Positions 17,571 through 25,831 of a DNA stretch of 53,945 nucleotides are shown piece after piece. The notes under the pieces were generated by a model, which did no database searches, was not told where the DNA came from, and worked only from the letters and a program-made list of their open reading frames with translations. The stretch's first letter is position 1. Every line of letters starts with the position of its first letter. A program made the translations under genes and the position numbers. The DNA is from an uncultured Bacteroidales bacterium (lineage in GTDB: Bacteria; Bacteroidota; Bacteroidia; Bacteroidales; UBA932): positions 1-53,945 of the forward strand of contig CAMZEC010000008.1 of the NCBI GenBank assembly GCA_947305645.1, read 5' to 3'.

Positions 17571-17944
17571 TTGCTTTTTACGTCAAGAAGAATTTGTCTT
17601 GTAACTGCCAGAAGGTCAGGAATATTACTTTTGATGGTATCGAAAATCCCTTCGTTATCTATATTTCCGTATTCGTGAGCCAGGAAGTTCCTCATGCCGA
17701 AAACGGCAGTCCACGGTATCGAAGAATATGCTGAGAAGAATTCTTTACCACAAAGATTTCGGATTTTCACAAATATTTCCGTGATATATTGAAGAGTCAT
17801 TCCACAAGCGCGGAATACAGTCATTCCTGTAAGGTTGGAAACAAAGTCATCCGGCGATTTGATATCAGCCGACATTTTGCCGAGAAGCTCCATCTCATCA
17901 ATAGCATCTGTGAGAAGGGTAATCAAGCGCTCTTTCTCAGGCAT
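17567..17944 (-). CDS. hepT: HepT-family toxin (HEPN RNase)
   Basis: Toxin of the MntA/HepT (HEPN/MNT) system; HEPN proteins cleave RNA and are inactivated by AMP groups added by the partner nucleotidyltransferase. The 125-residue all-helical product has the R-x4-H-x-Y motif intact (R85 NFLA H90 E Y92). Its start overlaps the end of the antitoxin gene by eight bases, antitoxin first. Confidence 0.88.
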   Translation of the reverse strand: MPEKERLITLLTDAIDEMELLGKMSADIKSPDDFVSNLTGMTVFRACGMTLQYITEIFVKIRNLCGKEFFSAYSSIPWTAVFGMRNFLAHEYGNIDNEGIFDTIKSNIPDLLAVTRQILLDVKSK

Positions 17945-18431
17945 AGATCACCTCCTTTTCTACTCTGGACCGGAAGTTGTCTTTAAGAATAGCCTTTTCG
18001 GAGATTAAGTCTATATGTCGTCCGAATACGGTTTCAAGTTGTTGGCTGATAATGGAATAGGTAAACAGGTTGGGCTTTTTCAACGAAATGAGAATGTCAA
18101 TGTCGCTATCTAGCCCGGCCTCATTTCTGGCGAAGCTCCCGAAAAGACCCAGCTTCTCAATTCCATACTTGTCTTTATTGCAGGAAAAGTAAACTTTTAG
18201 TGTGGAGAGCACATAATCTCTGTCTAGAGTATCAGAAGTTCGTAAATCTTCCAGGGTAATCACAACTCGGTACCCCATAGCTGAAAGCACCCTTTCATAT
18301 GTTTCAGGGCTTCCAAGTGTGCCGTTTTCCATTCTGGACACCTGCGATTTGCTCATACCCGCAATAATGCCAACCTGCTCCTGGGTCATGCCACGAGTCT
18401 TGCGAGCGGCTTTGATATCAATTGCATACAT
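17937..18431 (-). CDS. mntA: MntA-type nucleotidyltransferase antitoxin with N-terminal XRE domain
   Basis: A 164-residue fusion: an XRE helix-turn-helix (residues 5-60, RKTRGMTQEQVGIIAGMSKSQVSRMENGT) followed by a minimal nucleotidyltransferase (about 75-160) with the G98-S99-x10-D110-x-D112 motif intact. In MNT/HEPN systems the transferase AMPylates HepT at the tyrosine of the H-x-Y motif. The DNA-binding domain suggests direct autorepression. It has its own promoter just upstream, and overlaps hepT. Confidence 0.88.
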   Translation of the reverse strand: MYAIDIKAARKTRGMTQEQVGIIAGMSKSQVSRMENGTLGSPETYERVLSAMGYRVVITLEDLRTSDTLDRDYVLSTLKVYFSCNKDKYGIEKLGLFGSFARNEAGLDSDIDILISLKKPNLFTYSIISQQLETVFGRHIDLISEKAILKDNFRSRVEKEVIYA

Positions 18432-18445
18432 ATTCTTCTTTTTTG

Positions 18446-18476
18446 CAAAGATAGAAAAAGTTTAATATTTATGCAA
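18446..18476 (-). promoter_or_regulatory. Promoter of the mntA-hepT operon
   Basis: Minus-strand TATCTTTG (-7, 18446-18453) with TTG (-33, 18474-18476) 20 bases upstream: the most complete Bacteroidota promoter in the window. It lies 14 bases before the mntA ATG. Confidence 0.65.
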
Positions 18477-18524
18477 CTTAAGAAGTCTAAACAATAGTCA
18501 TCTGGGCTCTATTCTGGTACGAGC

Positions 18525-21500
18525 TTATTCGTCGAAACCGCCGATGGTGAAGCTGAAGAGGCCGCCGCTGTTGTAGGTTGCAAGCATTTTGCGCTTCTTG
18601 ACGCGGCCGACCTGATGAATCTCGTCGGTAATCTTCAGTTTTCCGTTAAAGTCGATGGAACTGCTCTTGATATCGCGCCTGTGGAAGTTTCCGGCACTGT
18701 CGCAGATGAAGCCTCCGTGCCTGTATTCAGAAGACGTCTGCACCAGCTTGCCCTCTTTGGCCTTCATGGCCATGTCGAGCGGGCCGGCAATCTTAAGCGC
18801 GCCTCCGAGCTCGGCAAAATCGGTATAACTCAGCAGGGTTTCAGCCAGCTTGCTGGCAGAAACATCCACGCCCATGGCACCTAAGGCGTTTTTGATGAAA
18901 TCTTTCACCGCATTATTGTCGGTGCCGGTAGCCTTTACCTTCTTTCCTGTGACCTGTGCGTCATATTCGGCCCATTTTTGCTGCCAGAACTTGGTCTCGG
19001 TGTCGATGTCCATTCCCAGCTTTCCGTCCACCAGGCCGATACGGATGGTGCCGGAAGGCAAATTGATGTCGAAGGTGAAGTCACTCATCATGTCGGTGTA
19101 GTTCTCCGGGAACGCCCGCTCAAGGTCTTCGTCCTTAAGGCGCTGCTGGAAGTCCGCAACGTCGGCATTGTGGTCTTTCCAATCCTGGCCCTGCAGGTTG
19201 GCAAGGTGATGCAGATACCGGTTTCTGGTATTCTCAAAGATCTCACCCCTCGTTGCCTTGGCGTAGTATGTTGAGCTCATGCCGCTGTAAACCTCGGAAA
19301 GGGCCCTGAACCAGAAATACTTGGCAACAGCAGGGTCGTGGTAATACAAAGGATACTTTGACATATCTGCCCACAGTTCTTTGTACAGGGGCTTGAACGT
19401 CTGGTTGAACACATCCATATCGACCTGCAACTCCTCCGTCTCGGATGGAATCGTTATCTGGTCGAGATACTCGATGGGCTGGGTGACCATAACCAGAATC
19501 TTGTATGGCTTGAATATCCGGCGCTCCGCTCTGGCATAGGTGGAATCAGAGGCCTCGGGATGATTCTTGATCCATTGTTCCATCTGCTGGTCGCACTTTT
19601 CCCACAATTCCATCGATTCGTTCAGGTGCTTCTTGTGCAAAGCTTCGCTGAGGGCGTCAAATTTTTTGGTAATCGCATCATTCTTCCGCACCCTCTCTTT
19701 ATTGGCATCAGGGATAAAGCCCACGAATGCGTGGCGGTCGTCGTCGAAATAGGCAAAAGTTCCGTTCAGATACTCTATTCGGTAATTGTAATACCGCTCA
19801 AGAGCCCAGAGGCACCAGAAGGTACGGTCGTCGGGGACATAGAAACCGTCCACGCCGTACTTCATTCCTTCGGAACGGGTAAGCGTCTTATAGGCATTTT
19901 CCAGGGTGCTGCGGGCGTTGTCGCTCACGTTCAATTTGCGCACGGTTTTAGCGACCCTGGCGTTGCCAATATGACTCTTAACCTCAGGCATCTCTTTTGC
20001 GTTATCGTATATGTTCTGGATATTGTCGCCCAGGTTTGTGAATCCCATAGCCATACACAGTTGCAGCGATACGCTTTCGTCGTGTGCCTTGTTTGCCTTG
20101 TTCCAGCTGCTTTGGCCTTTTGCCTCATCCTGCTCTCCATATTTTTGGTTCATACGCCAGTTCGACTCAAGGTTAACCGCAGGAGTGGCGGTGAAATCCT
20201 TTTTGCCGCTTTCGAACTTCTCGGTCCGGCTCCAGGTAATGCCCTTGCGCAGGTTGTCAAGGTTTTCGGCGCTGAATACGCGGTTCAGCAGGGACATGAA
20301 ATCGGTATGGTCGTGCGCTGCGTGCATCAGCGCCACGTCGAGCCCGTTCAGCAGGGCGGTGAAAAGCAGCGCTGAGTTCTCGTCAAAGAAACCGAGGGAA
20401 ACAGATTTGAACAGGGCGTCAGCACGGGCGTACGAATCCTCTTCAAGCATAGCCTTGTATAGCCATGCCCTTCCGTCCTGGAAGCCGTCGGGGGTCTTTT
20501 CCAGAATCTTAGGCACCACCTTGCGGGCTTTTTCGATATTGCCCATATCAAGGTGGCATTCTACCTGGCCATACAGGGCCTCGGCATAGTCGGGCTGGTA
20601 CTCTTCGGCTTTTTCGAAGTACTCCAGGGCGTGGGCGGAATCATCCAGCTCCATCAGCAAGGTGCCGGTGGTGTTGAGGATAGTCGGGTGCGGATACACG
20701 TGACAGCGGGCGATGGCGCTCTCTGCAAGCTCACCGGTAATCGTGCCGGTCAGCAGTGCCCCGCAGAGAGTATCGGCGTAATTGATTACGCTCCGCTCAA
20801 TCTGCTCCGGTGTCTTCCCCTTGTTCTGGGCAATGAACAGCTCCAACGCGAGTTTTACGCCTTCCCTTGTGACGTTACGGTCATTTCGTGCCTGCTTTTT
20901 AACTGTAGCCTTAGTCATGTTCGCCGCCAGCACGGGGCTGCTTACGTTCTGCCGGCCGCTTATGCTGATGCTCTGCAGACCCCCGCCGCAGGCCAGCTCC
21001 ACCGCGCTGCCGCTGTCGGTCCAGGGCTTGGCGCACACCGGCGGGCCAGGGAGGGCGGAGCTCTTGGTGCCGGTGCTGCCCTGCATCTGCCCCATGGCCA
21101 TATCCACCATGCTCTCGATGGTCATGCCGGGCGGCAGCTCCTCGTCCTTCATCGCATCCCTGATCTGCTTTTCAATGGTTGCACGGTCGATTCCTGCAAT
21201 GGCCATGGGATCCATGCTCCCGCTGCCCTGCTTCCAGTCGCGGCCCACGCAGAAGTACATGTTGGACGGAATGAAGGTGCTGAACGACAGCAGGTTCATC
21301 GGTCCGAGGCCCTCGCCGGAGGGGTCGCCCAGCTCGACGACGGACACCTTGTCCGAATTGTAATAGAAGGATATGGTGTTGCCGTCGGGGGTGCGGTACT
21401 CGTCGAAGTACCAGCCGTCCTGCCCGTTGAGGCGGCAGGTGCCCTGGCGCACGAACTTAAGCTTGCCGCCGTTGAACGACGCGGAGGCCGTTGGCTGAGC

Positions 21501-21803
21501 GGTCCAGGTCTTGGCGCCCTCGTCCAGCAGGAAGCTGCCTTCCGGAGTGCTCAGGATGACTCCGTCCATCATCTGCATGTGCGTACGGGCCATGGACACG
21601 CCGCCTCTGGAGGCCGTTTCTATCATCATCTGAATCTTGTCCGTCTTGAGGTCGGCGTCGGAGACGGCCTGAGCGGCTCCGAGTTTCATGTAGAACTTGC
21701 CCCCCTCCATCGCCTTCACGATGGGCGAAGACACATAGCCTTCCTGCGCAAAAGCGGCAATGCCCGCTGCGAGCATCACCGCTAATGTAAGTATCCTTTT
21801 CAT
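18525..21803 (-). CDS. Large exported TPR protein of unknown function
   Basis: A 1092-residue protein with a signal peptide (AAGIAAFAQ). The N-terminal 180 residues look like a beta-rich DUF4412/LolA-like fold (GGKFYMKLG..., ISFYYNSDKVSVVELGD). A linker rich in Met/Gly/Pro follows, then TPR-type helices (about 365-480: LDDSAHALEYFEKAEEYQPDYAEALYGQ), a long helical part, and a beta C-terminus (GGLFSFTIGGFDE). I do not recognise a whole-length family. It lies three bases after the OmpA-family gene and is surely cotranscribed, suggesting a shared envelope role. Confidence 0.8.
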   Translation of the reverse strand: MKRILTLAVMLAAGIAAFAQEGYVSSPIVKAMEGGKFYMKLGAAQAVSDADLKTDKIQMMIETASRGGVSMARTHMQMMDGVILSTPEGSFLLDEGAKTWTAQPTASASFNGGKLKFVRQGTCRLNGQDGWYFDEYRTPDGNTISFYYNSDKVSVVELGDPSGEGLGPMNLLSFSTFIPSNMYFCVGRDWKQGSGSMDPMAIAGIDRATIEKQIRDAMKDEELPPGMTIESMVDMAMGQMQGSTGTKSSALPGPPVCAKPWTDSGSAVELACGGGLQSISISGRQNVSSPVLAANMTKATVKKQARNDRNVTREGVKLALELFIAQNKGKTPEQIERSVINYADTLCGALLTGTITGELAESAIARCHVYPHPTILNTTGTLLMELDDSAHALEYFEKAEEYQPDYAEALYGQVECHLDMGNIEKARKVVPKILEKTPDGFQDGRAWLYKAMLEEDSYARADALFKSVSLGFFDENSALLFTALLNGLDVALMHAAHDHTDFMSLLNRVFSAENLDNLRKGITWSRTEKFESGKKDFTATPAVNLESNWRMNQKYGEQDEAKGQSSWNKANKAHDESVSLQLCMAMGFTNLGDNIQNIYDNAKEMPEVKSHIGNARVAKTVRKLNVSDNARSTLENAYKTLTRSEGMKYGVDGFYVPDDRTFWCLWALERYYNYRIEYLNGTFAYFDDDRHAFVGFIPDANKERVRKNDAITKKFDALSEALHKKHLNESMELWEKCDQQMEQWIKNHPEASDSTYARAERRIFKPYKILVMVTQPIEYLDQITIPSETEELQVDMDVFNQTFKPLYKELWADMSKYPLYYHDPAVAKYFWFRALSEVYSGMSSTYYAKATRGEIFENTRNRYLHHLANLQGQDWKDHNADVADFQQRLKDEDLERAFPENYTDMMSDFTFDINLPSGTIRIGLVDGKLGMDIDTETKFWQQKWAEYDAQVTGKKVKATGTDNNAVKDFIKNALGAMGVDVSASKLAETLLSYTDFAELGGALKIAGPLDMAMKAKEGKLVQTSSEYRHGGFICDSAGNFHRRDIKSSSIDFNGKLKITDEIHQVGRVKKRKMLATYNSGGLFSFTIGGFDE

Positions 21804-21806
21804 GTA

Positions 21807-23120
21807 TTATTTCTTTACGAACTCCACGCGGCGGTTCTTGGCGCGGCCCTCGTCGGTCTTGTTGTCGGCTATGGGCTCATGCGATCCCTTGCCCACTGCC
21901 GTGAGGCGTGCCTGGGCTATGCCCTCCTCCACGAGCGCGGCCACGATGGCTTCGGCGCGCTTCTGGCTCAGAGGGTCGTTGACCTTGTCGGAGCCGGTGG
22001 TGTCGCAGTGGCCCTGGACCTCGAACTCCAGGCCGGGATCCTCCTTCATCAGCTTGGCGATACGGTTGATTTCCACCATGGATTCGGGTTTGAGGTCCGC
22101 TTTGCCGGTCTCGAAGGTAATGGCGTAGGTGACAATTTTGCCGTCGGCGGCCAGGCGGTCGTACAGGGGAACTGCGCCCTTGGCTACGCGGATGTTCTTT
22201 AGATAGAAGCGGTCTTTCTCATCCGTGTTGGATACGGAAGAAAGCTTGAAACGTGTTGGTTTTGCCACGTTGGGAAGATTGACTGCGCGGTTGCCGTTGA
22301 TATAGTACTTGAAGGCGCGTTTGTTGAAGGACACCTGCACCTTGGTCCATGTTCCGGGCTCGAAATACTTCTCCACGGTAGTGCCCGGAGCGCTACCCTC
22401 ACGGGGATCCCCGGACGGAGATTTGAAGTCATATAACAAGTCGGCATGAGGGTCGGTGTTTTGTTCTTCCTCGTTAAGTCCGGCAGGGTTAAAACTGACT
22501 CTGACACAAGGGTCGTACTCTTCGCTGAACAGGATGAGATCGAGATGGTCGTTGTTGCTGGAACCCCAGTCGGGATTGGACCACACATCGAATTCGATGG
22601 TAAACTCTTCCGGGAGGTAGTCGGCTTCCTTCATCAGAGGCGTTATTTCGGAGCACCAGCCTGAAAGCTTTATGGCCTGGACACCGTCCAGTGTCATCAC
22701 TTCGCATTCTTCGCCGCCGAGAAAATCCCAGTGGGAAGGGAATTCACCCACCTTTTCACCCTCGACCGGATCGTCGAAGAATATCTCGTCGCCGGGGACA
22801 AAGTCCGTCTTGGCATAGCCGGTCTGCGCCTGCTTTTTGGCCTTCACCTCCTGCTGCTGGGGCTTCTCGGCCGGCTTTTCAGCCTGTTCGGCCGGCTCCC
22901 TGGCGGGCTTTGCCTCCTCTGCCTCCTCACTCTGCGCCTTGTCTTTCTTCTTGTTGAACACCTTGTCGAAGGCGTTGTTCACTTCCTCTTCGACCTTCTC
23001 TCCGACCTTGTTTTCGGCGGCATTCTTAGCCCGGTTTCCTATCCTGTTCAGGATGCTCTGTGCTTCGACCGGAGCGCAGACGAACACCAGTGCGGCAATT
23101 ATGACAAAAAGTTTTTTCAT
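21807..23120 (-). CDS. OmpA-family peptidoglycan-binding envelope protein
   Basis: A 437-residue protein with a signal peptide (VCAPVEAQ), a charged helical linker rich in E/K/A/P (about 30-110), a beta-sandwich middle resembling a LamG/DUF1080-type domain (FDVWSNPDWGSSNNDHLDLILF), and a C-terminal OmpA domain (about 325-437) with the ITFETGKADLKPES strand and the diaminopimelate-binding core GHCDTTGSDKVNDPLSQKRAEAI. It probably bridges peptidoglycan and the outer membrane. First gene of the minus-strand pair with the TPR protein; promoter at 23145-23152. Confidence 0.9.
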   Translation of the reverse strand: MKKLFVIIAALVFVCAPVEAQSILNRIGNRAKNAAENKVGEKVEEEVNNAFDKVFNKKKDKAQSEEAEEAKPAREPAEQAEKPAEKPQQQEVKAKKQAQTGYAKTDFVPGDEIFFDDPVEGEKVGEFPSHWDFLGGEECEVMTLDGVQAIKLSGWCSEITPLMKEADYLPEEFTIEFDVWSNPDWGSSNNDHLDLILFSEEYDPCVRVSFNPAGLNEEEQNTDPHADLLYDFKSPSGDPREGSAPGTTVEKYFEPGTWTKVQVSFNKRAFKYYINGNRAVNLPNVAKPTRFKLSSVSNTDEKDRFYLKNIRVAKGAVPLYDRLAADGKIVTYAITFETGKADLKPESMVEINRIAKLMKEDPGLEFEVQGHCDTTGSDKVNDPLSQKRAEAIVAALVEEGIAQARLTAVGKGSHEPIADNKTDEGRAKNRRVEFVKK

Positions 23121-23144
23121 AACACGTTAGTTTCATGTAGCATC

Positions 23145-23174
23145 CAAATATAAGAAAAATAATTGTTATATTTG
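23145..23174. promoter_or_regulatory. Mirror-image divergent promoters of ompA-like gene and the signalling operon
   Basis: CAAATATAA (23145-23153) serves the minus-strand OmpA-family gene and TTATATTTG (23166-23174) serves the plus-strand operon; the 12-base spacer and inverted-repeat layout are identical to 14841-14870. The plus-strand start codon (23184) is only nine bases past the element, implying a nearly leaderless message. Confidence 0.7.
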
Positions 23175-23183
23175 CTATTCAGT

Positions 23184-24278
23184 ATGATTCAAGAACAATT
23201 AGACCCCCATACGCAAGACCTTCTTGCGCAGTACAGAGCCCTGTTGCCGACTTTCGAAAAGATTTCGGTCATAGTGCCGGAGAAACTCAAGGAGTTCTTC
23301 GACGAAGCCGGCATTATCGTGGCGTCCGTGGAACACCGTGTAAAAACGGAAAACTCCCTTACCGGTAAGCTCAAACTTAAAGGAAGCAAATACCACGATA
23401 TCTACGATATCACAGACCTTGTAGGGCTCCGGGTCATAACCTTCTATATAGATGATGTGGACAAGGTGGCGTCCATTGTGGACCGCCTTTTCGACATTGA
23501 CTGGGCGAATTCCATAGACAAGCGCAAGGCTCACGAAATAGACAGTTTCGGTTATCTTTCCCTGCATTACATTTGCCGTATTCCGGAAGAGTATTTCAAG
23601 GACCCCGAGTATCCGGATCTCAACAAAATACGCTTCGAAATACAGATGCGCACAGTCCTGCAGCACGCCTGGGCCAACATGAACCACGACACCGGCTATA
23701 AGAGCGGGGTGGAGATACCCACGGTGTACCTCCGCAACCTCAGCCGCCTGGCCGGCATCCTGGAGCTGGTGGACGATGAATTCAGCCGCATACGCCGGGA
23801 GCTGTCCGACTATCGCCGGCAGGTGCAGAACCTGGTGGCCTCGGGCAACCTGGCGGAGGTGCAGCTGGACGGAGACTCCTTCAGCAGCTTCCTGCAGATA
23901 GGGCCGTTCGACGCGCTTATGCGCCGCATCGCATCCATCAACCAGGCGGAGATACAGCAGGTGAATATGAGTCCTTTCCTCTCTCTGTTCAAAGCTATGG
24001 GCTTCAAGACACTGGGTGATATCGAGGCGATGGTGAAGAAATATTCGGACGCGGCCTACCAGATTGCATGCTTCCAGATGGGCATCACCGACCTGGATAT
24101 TATATCGTCTTCCGTGGCGCCGCAAAACCTGTGTACTGCATACATACTCAAGAACGGAGGCGGGCGTGCCGGCCTGAAACTGATGCTGGATGCCCTGAAC
24201 GGCCCCTCGGACGGCAACGAATTCATGGCAGACTTCCTTTTGGAGCAGACCAAAGACCTCCCCTTCATGAACAAGTAA
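23184..24278 (+). CDS. RelA/SpoT-domain alarmone synthetase-like protein
   Basis: Likely makes (p)ppGpp from GTP/GDP and ATP. The 364-residue product has the synthetase domain with the R52-V-K-x3-S58-x3-K62 ATP-binding motif, DITDLVGLRVITFY, the SFGYLSLHYI strand and the FEIQMRT catalytic motif (ExQxRT), so the active site looks complete. The C-terminal 150 residues are helical without TGS or ACT domains, unlike full RelA. The ATG at 23184 is preferred over an upstream TTG at 23163, which lies inside the promoter. First gene of the eleven-gene operon; the hydrolase follows after three bases. Confidence 0.88.
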   Translation: MIQEQLDPHTQDLLAQYRALLPTFEKISVIVPEKLKEFFDEAGIIVASVEHRVKTENSLTGKLKLKGSKYHDIYDITDLVGLRVITFYIDDVDKVASIVDRLFDIDWANSIDKRKAHEIDSFGYLSLHYICRIPEEYFKDPEYPDLNKIRFEIQMRTVLQHAWANMNHDTGYKSGVEIPTVYLRNLSRLAGILELVDDEFSRIRRELSDYRRQVQNLVASGNLAEVQLDGDSFSSFLQIGPFDALMRRIASINQAEIQQVNMSPFLSLFKAMGFKTLGDIEAMVKKYSDAAYQIACFQMGITDLDIISSSVAPQNLCTAYILKNGGGRAGLKLMLDALNGPSDGNEFMADFLLEQTKDLPFMNK

Positions 24279-24281
24279 GTT

Positions 24282-25001
24282 ATGGCTAATAAACCGTTGA
24301 ATACAGAACTGCTGGACCGGGCAATCATTTTTGCGGTCAAGGCACACGCCGGCACGGAACGGCGGGGGAAGGGATACCCCTATATCGTCCATCCCCTCGA
24401 GGCTGTTGAAATTGTCGCCACGATGACGGCCGACCAGGAGCTGCTGGCCGCCGCCGCCCTGCACGACACCGTAGAAGATACCGACGTGACCGTCGACCAG
24501 CTGCGTGCCGAATTCGGCGACCGCATCGCCTCCCTCGTCGCCGACGAAACGGACGTTTGGCCTATCGATGGCGGCACCAGCCGCCGTGCCGATAGGGAGG
24601 AACGAGGTGACGACCGGAAGGCACCCGCCGGAAGCGAAGCTGAGGCGGCATGCCCCTCGGGGCAGCTGCGCAGCAGCGGGGGTGAGAAGCCGGCATCGCT
24701 TGGCGATGACGAGTCTGCGCTAGCAGATTCTTGGCACGGACGCAAGCAGGCTGCCATCGACCGCCTCTCACGCGCCAGCCACGACGCCAAGATTGTGGCC
24801 TTGGGCGACAAACTCTCGAACATGAGGGCCATCGCCCGAGACTATGCGGTACAGGGCGACGCTCTCTGGAACATCTTCCACGCCAAGGACCCCAAAGACC
24901 ACGAGTGGCACTACCGCGGTCTTGCAGACGCCCTCCGCGAACTGGAGGATACCGTTGCATTCAAGGAATTCGAAAGTCTGATCAATAAAGTTTTTGCATA
25001 A
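24282..25001 (+). CDS. HD-domain (p)ppGpp hydrolase-like protein with an in-frame repeat insert
   Basis: MESH1/SpoT-type hydrolase fold, predicted to remove the 3'-pyrophosphate of ppGpp. Metal-site residues are present: H22, H37, H61-D62 and E65-D66 (LHDTVEDT), then GDKLSNMRAIARDY. Between VADETDV and SWHGRKQ, where relatives have about ten residues, there are about 57 low-complexity residues (94-151) encoded by a string of hairpins at 24561-24732; the frame is kept. Without the insert the size (about 180) is normal. It pairs with the synthetase upstream as a split Rel-like module, and its stop overlaps the next ATG by one base. Confidence 0.85.
   Translation: MANKPLNTELLDRAIIFAVKAHAGTERRGKGYPYIVHPLEAVEIVATMTADQELLAAAALHDTVEDTDVTVDQLRAEFGDRIASLVADETDVWPIDGGTSRRADREERGDDRKAPAGSEAEAACPSGQLRSSGGEKPASLGDDESALADSWHGRKQAAIDRLSRASHDAKIVALGDKLSNMRAIARDYAVQGDALWNIFHAKDPKDHEWHYRGLADALRELEDTVAFKEFESLINKVFA
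24561..24732. repeat. Palindromic element inserted in frame in the HD hydrolase gene
   Basis: A run of hairpins: CCTATCG/CGATAGG (24561-24567, 24590-24596), CCGCC..AGC-GAA-GCT..GGCGG, TGCCCC-TC-GGGGCA, CATCGC-TTG-GCGATG, and TCTGC-GCTA-GCAGA. The 3' end, tctgcgctagcagattctt (24714-24732), matches the intergenic element at 16450-16466 except for two extra bases and one change. Boundaries are estimates from hairpins and from the protein alignment. Confidence 0.75.
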
Positions 25002-25831
25002 TGGAGCCCATCAAAATTTCCCTGGACGATTACGTACTGTTTGGCGGCGGAGCCAACGGTGAGAGCTATGACCACAAGCAGGATCCGTCCATCATGCTCA
25101 AACTGTACTTCCCCGGCAAGATACAGCAGCCGCTGGACGAGATGAAGCTAGCCAAGAAGGTGTACGATGCCGGCATCCCCACTCCCGAACCCGGTGACTA
25201 TGTGGTGACGGAAGACGGCCGCTACGGCATTCGTTTCAAGCGCATACTTGGCAAGAAATCCTATGCGCGCGCAACCGGAGACGAACCGGAGAAAGTGGCT
25301 CAATATGCGGCAGAGTTCGCCGAAATGTGCAAGAAACTGCACGCCACACATGTGGACACCACACAGTTCGAGAACGTCAAGGACCGTTACTACAGGCTCC
25401 TGAGCGAGAATCCTTTCTTCACCAAGGAGGAGAAAGACAAGCTTGAGCGCTTTATCGCAAGCGTCCCGGACGAGGATACCGCTATTCACGGTGACCTCCA
25501 GTACGGCAACGCCATTTTTGTTGGAGACCGGAGGTATTTCATAGATCTGGGCGACTTCTGCTGGGGCAATCATCTCTTCGACATAGGTATGGTTTACCTC
25601 TGCTGCTATCTTAGCGACGAAGCCTTCGTCAGCGAGGCCTTCCATATGCCAAAATCCGTTGCAATGAAGTTCTGGGACAATTTCGCTCCGGTGTATTTCG
25701 GCGCGGGTATTCCCATGAAGGAAATTGAAGAGCAGATCCGTCCTTTCGCCGGTCTCAAGACCCTCATCATCGAGCGGGACACCAAGTGTCCTATGCCGGA
25801 ATTCCGTAATGCATTGAGTTCTGTTCTATGA
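25001..25831 (+). CDS. APH-fold small-molecule kinase
   Basis: A 276-residue cytosolic protein of the aminoglycoside phosphotransferase/choline kinase fold, closest in feel to the TIGR02172 family. The catalytic loop is IHGDLQYGNAIF (H-G-D-x4-N) and the metal motif is FIDLGDFCWG. The N-lobe has a glycine-rich loop (FGGGANGESYDH) and a KLYF lysine strand. The substrate is unknown; in this operon it could modify the NRPS product or an intracellular signal, which is inference. The ATG overlaps the hydrolase stop by one base, and its own stop overlaps the next gene by four. Confidence 0.82.
   Translation: MEPIKISLDDYVLFGGGANGESYDHKQDPSIMLKLYFPGKIQQPLDEMKLAKKVYDAGIPTPEPGDYVVTEDGRYGIRFKRILGKKSYARATGDEPEKVAQYAAEFAEMCKKLHATHVDTTQFENVKDRYYRLLSENPFFTKEEKDKLERFIASVPDEDTAIHGDLQYGNAIFVGDRRYFIDLGDFCWGNHLFDIGMVYLCCYLSDEAFVSEAFHMPKSVAMKFWDNFAPVYFGAGIPMKEIEEQIRPFAGLKTLIIERDTKCPMPEFRNALSSVL

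Noticed and set aside
21036..21075. CACCGGC/GCCGGTG inverted repeat in the TPR protein gene as another inserted element
   Set aside because: Only seven bases pair and the encoded residues do not stand out enough; left as unproven.
23199..24464. A 421-codon minus-strand frame opposite the alarmone synthetase
   Set aside because: Shadow of the conserved plus-strand gene; composition is that of reversed codons.
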